Below, in pieces: positions 30,815 through 32,746 of a stretch of 32,746 bases of DNA; positions within the stretch are counted from its first letter, which is position 1, and every line of letters begins with the position of its first letter. The translations under genes and the position numbers were made by a program. The notes beneath the pieces are model-generated. The model saw only the letters and a list, made by a program, of their open reading frames with translations. It was not told the origin of the DNA and did no database searches. Origin of the DNA: CAYYWV01 sp964475385 (GTDB taxonomy: Bacteria > Pseudomonadota > Alphaproteobacteria > JAAXGF01); assembly GCA_964475385.1 (NCBI GenBank), contig CAYYWV010000014.1:1-32746 (forward strand), in the 5' to 3' direction.

Positions 30815-32077
30815 CTACTCCTTAGGCAGGCCAGCGCTTGGCCGGGCGTCGGCGACCCGGCGGTAAAAGCCGAGCGCGACCGCGACCGCCAAGGCGAGAA
30901 AACCGAAGACCGCCCGATAGGCGTCGGCGCCGCCCGCGCCGTCCGCGCCGGCGAAGGCGCCGACGATAGCCCCGGTGACGGCCTGAAACACGGCGACGCC
31001 GGTAAAGCCGGCGAGGTTGACGGCGGTCACCGCGCGGCCGACGAGGCGGTCGGGAAAACTCGCCCGGCCGTGGGTCAGCACCATCACCGAGTACGCGCCC
31101 GTCATCCCGAACAGGGTGAGCAGGGCTTCCGCCTGCCAGAGCGCGAGCCGGGGCGCGGCGGCGAGAACCGCGAGCGCCAGGGCCGACGCGAGCGCGCCGC
31201 CGACCACCACGCCCTTGCGGGTGTCGAACAGGCGGTCGAGCGGCCCGTAGCCGAGCGTGCCGGCGAGCGCCGCCACGGTGATCAGCGCCAGCGCGTTGCC
31301 GCGGGCCACCGGGTCGAGCCCGTAAGTATCGGCGAGATAGGGCCCGGCCCAGAGCGTTCCCACCGTCGCGAACACCGGATAGGCGACGAAGCCCATGGCC
31401 AGCAGTCCCGGGGTCTGGGGGCTCGCGAACACCTCGCGCACGCCGCGCAAGGACTCGCGCAGGCTCTCGCGGGGCCGCGGCGCGGACGCATCGCTCGCGC
31501 CCGGCGGGGCGTCGCGGACGAGGGCGTAGACCAGCGCCGCCACCAAAGCCGTGAGAGCCGCCATGCCGACGAAAGCGCCGCGCCAGCCGAGGGTCTCGGT
31601 CGCGAAGGCGAGCGGCGTGGTCGACAGAAGCGCGCCGGTGCCGCCGGTGGCGAGAATCGCCGCCGAGACGGTGGCGAACCGTTCGGGAGGAAACCAGCGC
31701 GCGAGAGCGACGAGGCCGCCCATGAACACGCTGGCGCAACCGATTCCCATCAGCGCGCGGCCAAGCGCCAGCGTCGCGGCGTTCTCGGCCGCGGCGAACA
31801 CCAACGCCCCGGCGACCGCGAAGGCGAACATGGCGGAGACCACGCGCCGGGGTCCGAACCGGTCGAGGAGCACGCCCACCGGAATCTGGAGCGCGCCGAA
31901 GGCGAGAAAGAACGCGCCGGTCACGATGCCGAGCGCCCGCGGGCCGAGCCCGATGTCGCGCATCAGCTCGGGCGCGATGACGGCGTTCGCCGAGCGGAAG
32001 AACTGGCTTATGAAATAGGCGGCGCTCAGCGTCGCGACGACGCGAAACGCTGCGCCGCGACGATGCGCGGACGGCAT
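30815..32077 (-). CDS. MFS transporter
   Basis: A 420-residue major facilitator with 12 predicted helices. The first helix is VVATLSAAYFISQFFRSANA. The helix 2-3 loop signature GVLLDRFGPRRVV is a clear MFS motif A. A cytoplasmic loop (PPGASDASAPRPRESLRESL) separates the two six-helix halves. The pattern resembles NarK/sugar-phosphate-like permeases in the N-terminal half, but no substrate can be assigned. I chose ATG 32077, which has GGAG upstream; the frame could be extended to 32119 but that adds unsupported residues. It converges with the amidotransferase gene over 14 bp and faces the 428-bp spacer on its 5' side. Confidence 0.9.
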   Translation of the reverse strand: MPSAHRRGAAFRVVATLSAAYFISQFFRSANAVIAPELMRDIGLGPRALGIVTGAFFLAFGALQIPVGVLLDRFGPRRVVSAMFAFAVAGALVFAAAENAATLALGRALMGIGCASVFMGGLVALARWFPPERFATVSAAILATGGTGALLSTTPLAFATETLGWRGAFVGMAALTALVAALVYALVRDAPPGASDASAPRPRESLRESLRGVREVFASPQTPGLLAMGFVAYPVFATVGTLWAGPYLADTYGLDPVARGNALALITVAALAGTLGYGPLDRLFDTRKGVVVGGALASALALAVLAAAPRLALWQAEALLTLFGMTGAYSVMVLTHGRASFPDRLVGRAVTAVNLAGFTGVAVFQAVTGAIVGAFAGADGAGGADAYRAVFGFLALAVAVALGFYRRVADARPSAGLPKE

Positions 32078-32246
32078 GGCGAGGCTCCCCGATTGGAAGG
32101 TCTGCGCTAGCAGCCGCATGCCGGGCTGTCAACGCCGGGTCACAGATTCTCTTTAGACGAAGAGGGCGCGCGGCGTGGAAAACGCCGGAAGCGAAAGCGC
32201 ACTGGGCCAGCAAGCCCCGCGGAATTGGGCCAGAATGGAAAAACTG

Positions 32247-32277
32247 TTGCGCGCCTCGCCAAAGGTCGCATGATACT
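32247..32277 (+). promoter_or_regulatory. Weak candidate promoter for the PotD-like gene
   Basis: TTGCGC (32247-32252) and GATACT (32272-32277), separated by 19 nt, are the best sigma-70-like pair in this spacer. The spacing is long and the match partial. It lies upstream of the structured leader at 32322-32376. Confidence 0.25.
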
Positions 32278-32321
32278 CGAAGCTTCGACCGGAAGGCGCG
32301 CTCCGTGGCCCGCAGGACGGA

Positions 32322-32376
32322 AACCCGTCTTGAGCCGTCAACGGGGTGCGCCGGCTGGAGCTATCGGCGACGGGTT
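32322..32376 (+). ncRNA. Putative structured leader with alternative stems
   Basis: An 8-bp outer stem, AACCCGTC (32322-32329) with GACGGGTT (32369-32376), encloses AGCCG (32333-32337) pairing with CGGCT (32352-32356). The 5' arm can instead pair as CCCGT (32324-32328) with ACGGG (32341-32345), which excludes the outer stem. Mutually exclusive pairing is typical of regulatory leaders. It does not match a riboswitch class I recognise. It lies about 130 nt upstream of the ATG at 32506. Confidence 0.35.
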
Positions 32377-32505
32377 AGACCTGAGTGTGGCGGCATGTCA
32401 CGCGCAAGAACCAGCGTCGCGGAACGTGCCGGGCAAGGCCAAGAATATCCGGCGGAACCAAGGCCGGCACAATGGAACGGATTCGCCAGTTTGGGAGGTA
32501 TCACG

Positions 32506-32746
32506 ATGAGTAGACGGAAGACGGAACGGCATTCGAGCGCCAAGACCCAGCGCGCGGCCAAGGCGTTCACGCGCCGCATGGTGCTGAAGGCCGGCGCGGC
32601 GGCGGGCGCGTTCGCGGCCGCCGGGCCCCTGTTCGTGCGCGACGCCTTATCGTCGTCGGGCGAGCTCAATATCCTGATGTGGTCGGACTACCTGCCGCCG
32701 GACTTCATCAGCGCGTTCAAGGACAAGACCGGGATCAAGATCAACT
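32506..32746 (+). CDS. PotD-like periplasmic binding protein, N-terminal fragment (Tat-exported)
   Basis: The window ends inside this gene; 80 residues are visible. After a basic N-terminus, residues 22-34 (TRRMVLKAGAAAG) form a twin-arginine signal, followed by a short hydrophobic core (AFAAAGPLFV). The mature part starts LNILMWSDYLPPDFISAFKD and continues KTGIKIN. It matches the first strand-helix of spermidine/putrescine (PotD/PotF)-type binding proteins of ABC importers (LxIxxWxDYxxP, then F-x-x-x-TGI-K-V). ATG 32506 has GGAGG 8 nt upstream. The ligand (polyamine or related) is inferred; the remaining transporter genes should lie beyond the window. Confidence 0.85.
   Translation, partial: MSRRKTERHSSAKTQRAAKAFTRRMVLKAGAAAGAFAAAGPLFVRDALSSSGELNILMWSDYLPPDFISAFKDKTGIKIN

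Larger units (their letters stand above)
32078..32505. other. 428-bp spacer upstream of the PotD-like gene
   Basis: This spacer separates the divergent MFS and binding-protein genes. A 95-codon ORF (32225-32509) overlaps the start of the latter but has no recognisable domain and does not look coding. Candidate promoter and leader structures within it are listed separately. Nothing else was recognised. Confidence 0.5.

Noticed and set aside
32225..32509. 95-codon ORF before the PotD-like gene
   Set aside because: No ribosome-binding site or domain; it overlaps the start of the supported gene and a likely leader structure.
1..32746. CRISPR arrays, tRNA or rRNA genes, transposases, integrases, prophage genes
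   Set aside because: Looked for and not seen; base composition and gene style are uniform across the window.

Overview
The window looks like chromosomal DNA of a high-GC Gram-negative bacterium, most likely an alphaproteobacterium of the Rhodospirillales/rhizobial sphere. The evidence is the uniformly GC-rich coding sequence, an outer-membrane porin tail ending in Phe, a CenR-like response regulator, a fused CysN-CysC, a Yej/Agp-type ABC importer, and a conserved hypothetical protein of a type I associate with alphaproteobacteria. No rRNA, tRNA, CRISPR array, insertion sequence, integrase or phage gene was seen.

Left part (1-12.2 kb). The 3' end of a porin and its terminator are followed by a decayed TPR stretch. 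Next comes a sulfate-activation cassette: sulfotransferase, cysD, fused cysNC and a YggS-type PLP protein. cysD-cysNC and cysNC-yggS overlap by 1 and 4 nt. The cassette would make PAPS and hand sulfate to a glycan, lipid or protein. Then come an L,D-transpeptidase and a conserved hypothetical protein (minus strand), an orphan CenR-like response regulator, an MFS transporter with no canonical start codon, an MBL-fold hydrolase, a methyltransferase, and a six-helix membrane adenylate/guanylate cyclase.

Middle (12.2-24.9 kb, all minus strand). Eleven genes are packed head to tail with overlaps of 1-8 nt or gaps of at most 25 nt, so they look like one 12.8-kb operon. Read 5' to 3' they are: MurG-like glycosyltransferase, two GT4 glycosyltransferases, histidine phosphatase, second MurG-like glycosyltransferase, polysaccharide deacetylase, small membrane protein, double-ATPase ABC protein, periplasmic binding protein and two permeases. 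The layout joins glycan assembly and trimming to an oligopeptide/oligosaccharide-type importer.

Divergent from this operon (25.1-28.3 kb) is an 886-residue ABC transporter half-molecule. Its nucleotide-binding domain has lost key residues (Walker A Ser/Thr to Glu, Walker B Asp-Glu to Asn-Gln, LSGGQ to LSAAQ), and its Q-loop/helical segment appears three times in tandem. It is followed by a small stand-alone cyclic-nucleotide-binding protein. A 14-bp tandem duplication at the ABC start codon creates a five-codon leader that ends on the start codon. With the cyclase upstream, the cyclic-nucleotide sensor, the odd ABC protein and the glycan operon are the best candidate here for an undescribed system, probably export or regulation of a surface glycan. 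That role is inferred.

Right part (28.3-32.7 kb). An enoyl-CoA hydratase-family protein lacking the usual glutamates and an exonuclease III form a minus-strand pair. They are followed by a class I glutamine amidotransferase, an MFS transporter and the start of a Tat-exported, PotD-like binding protein. The leader of this last gene contains nested and mutually exclusive stems.
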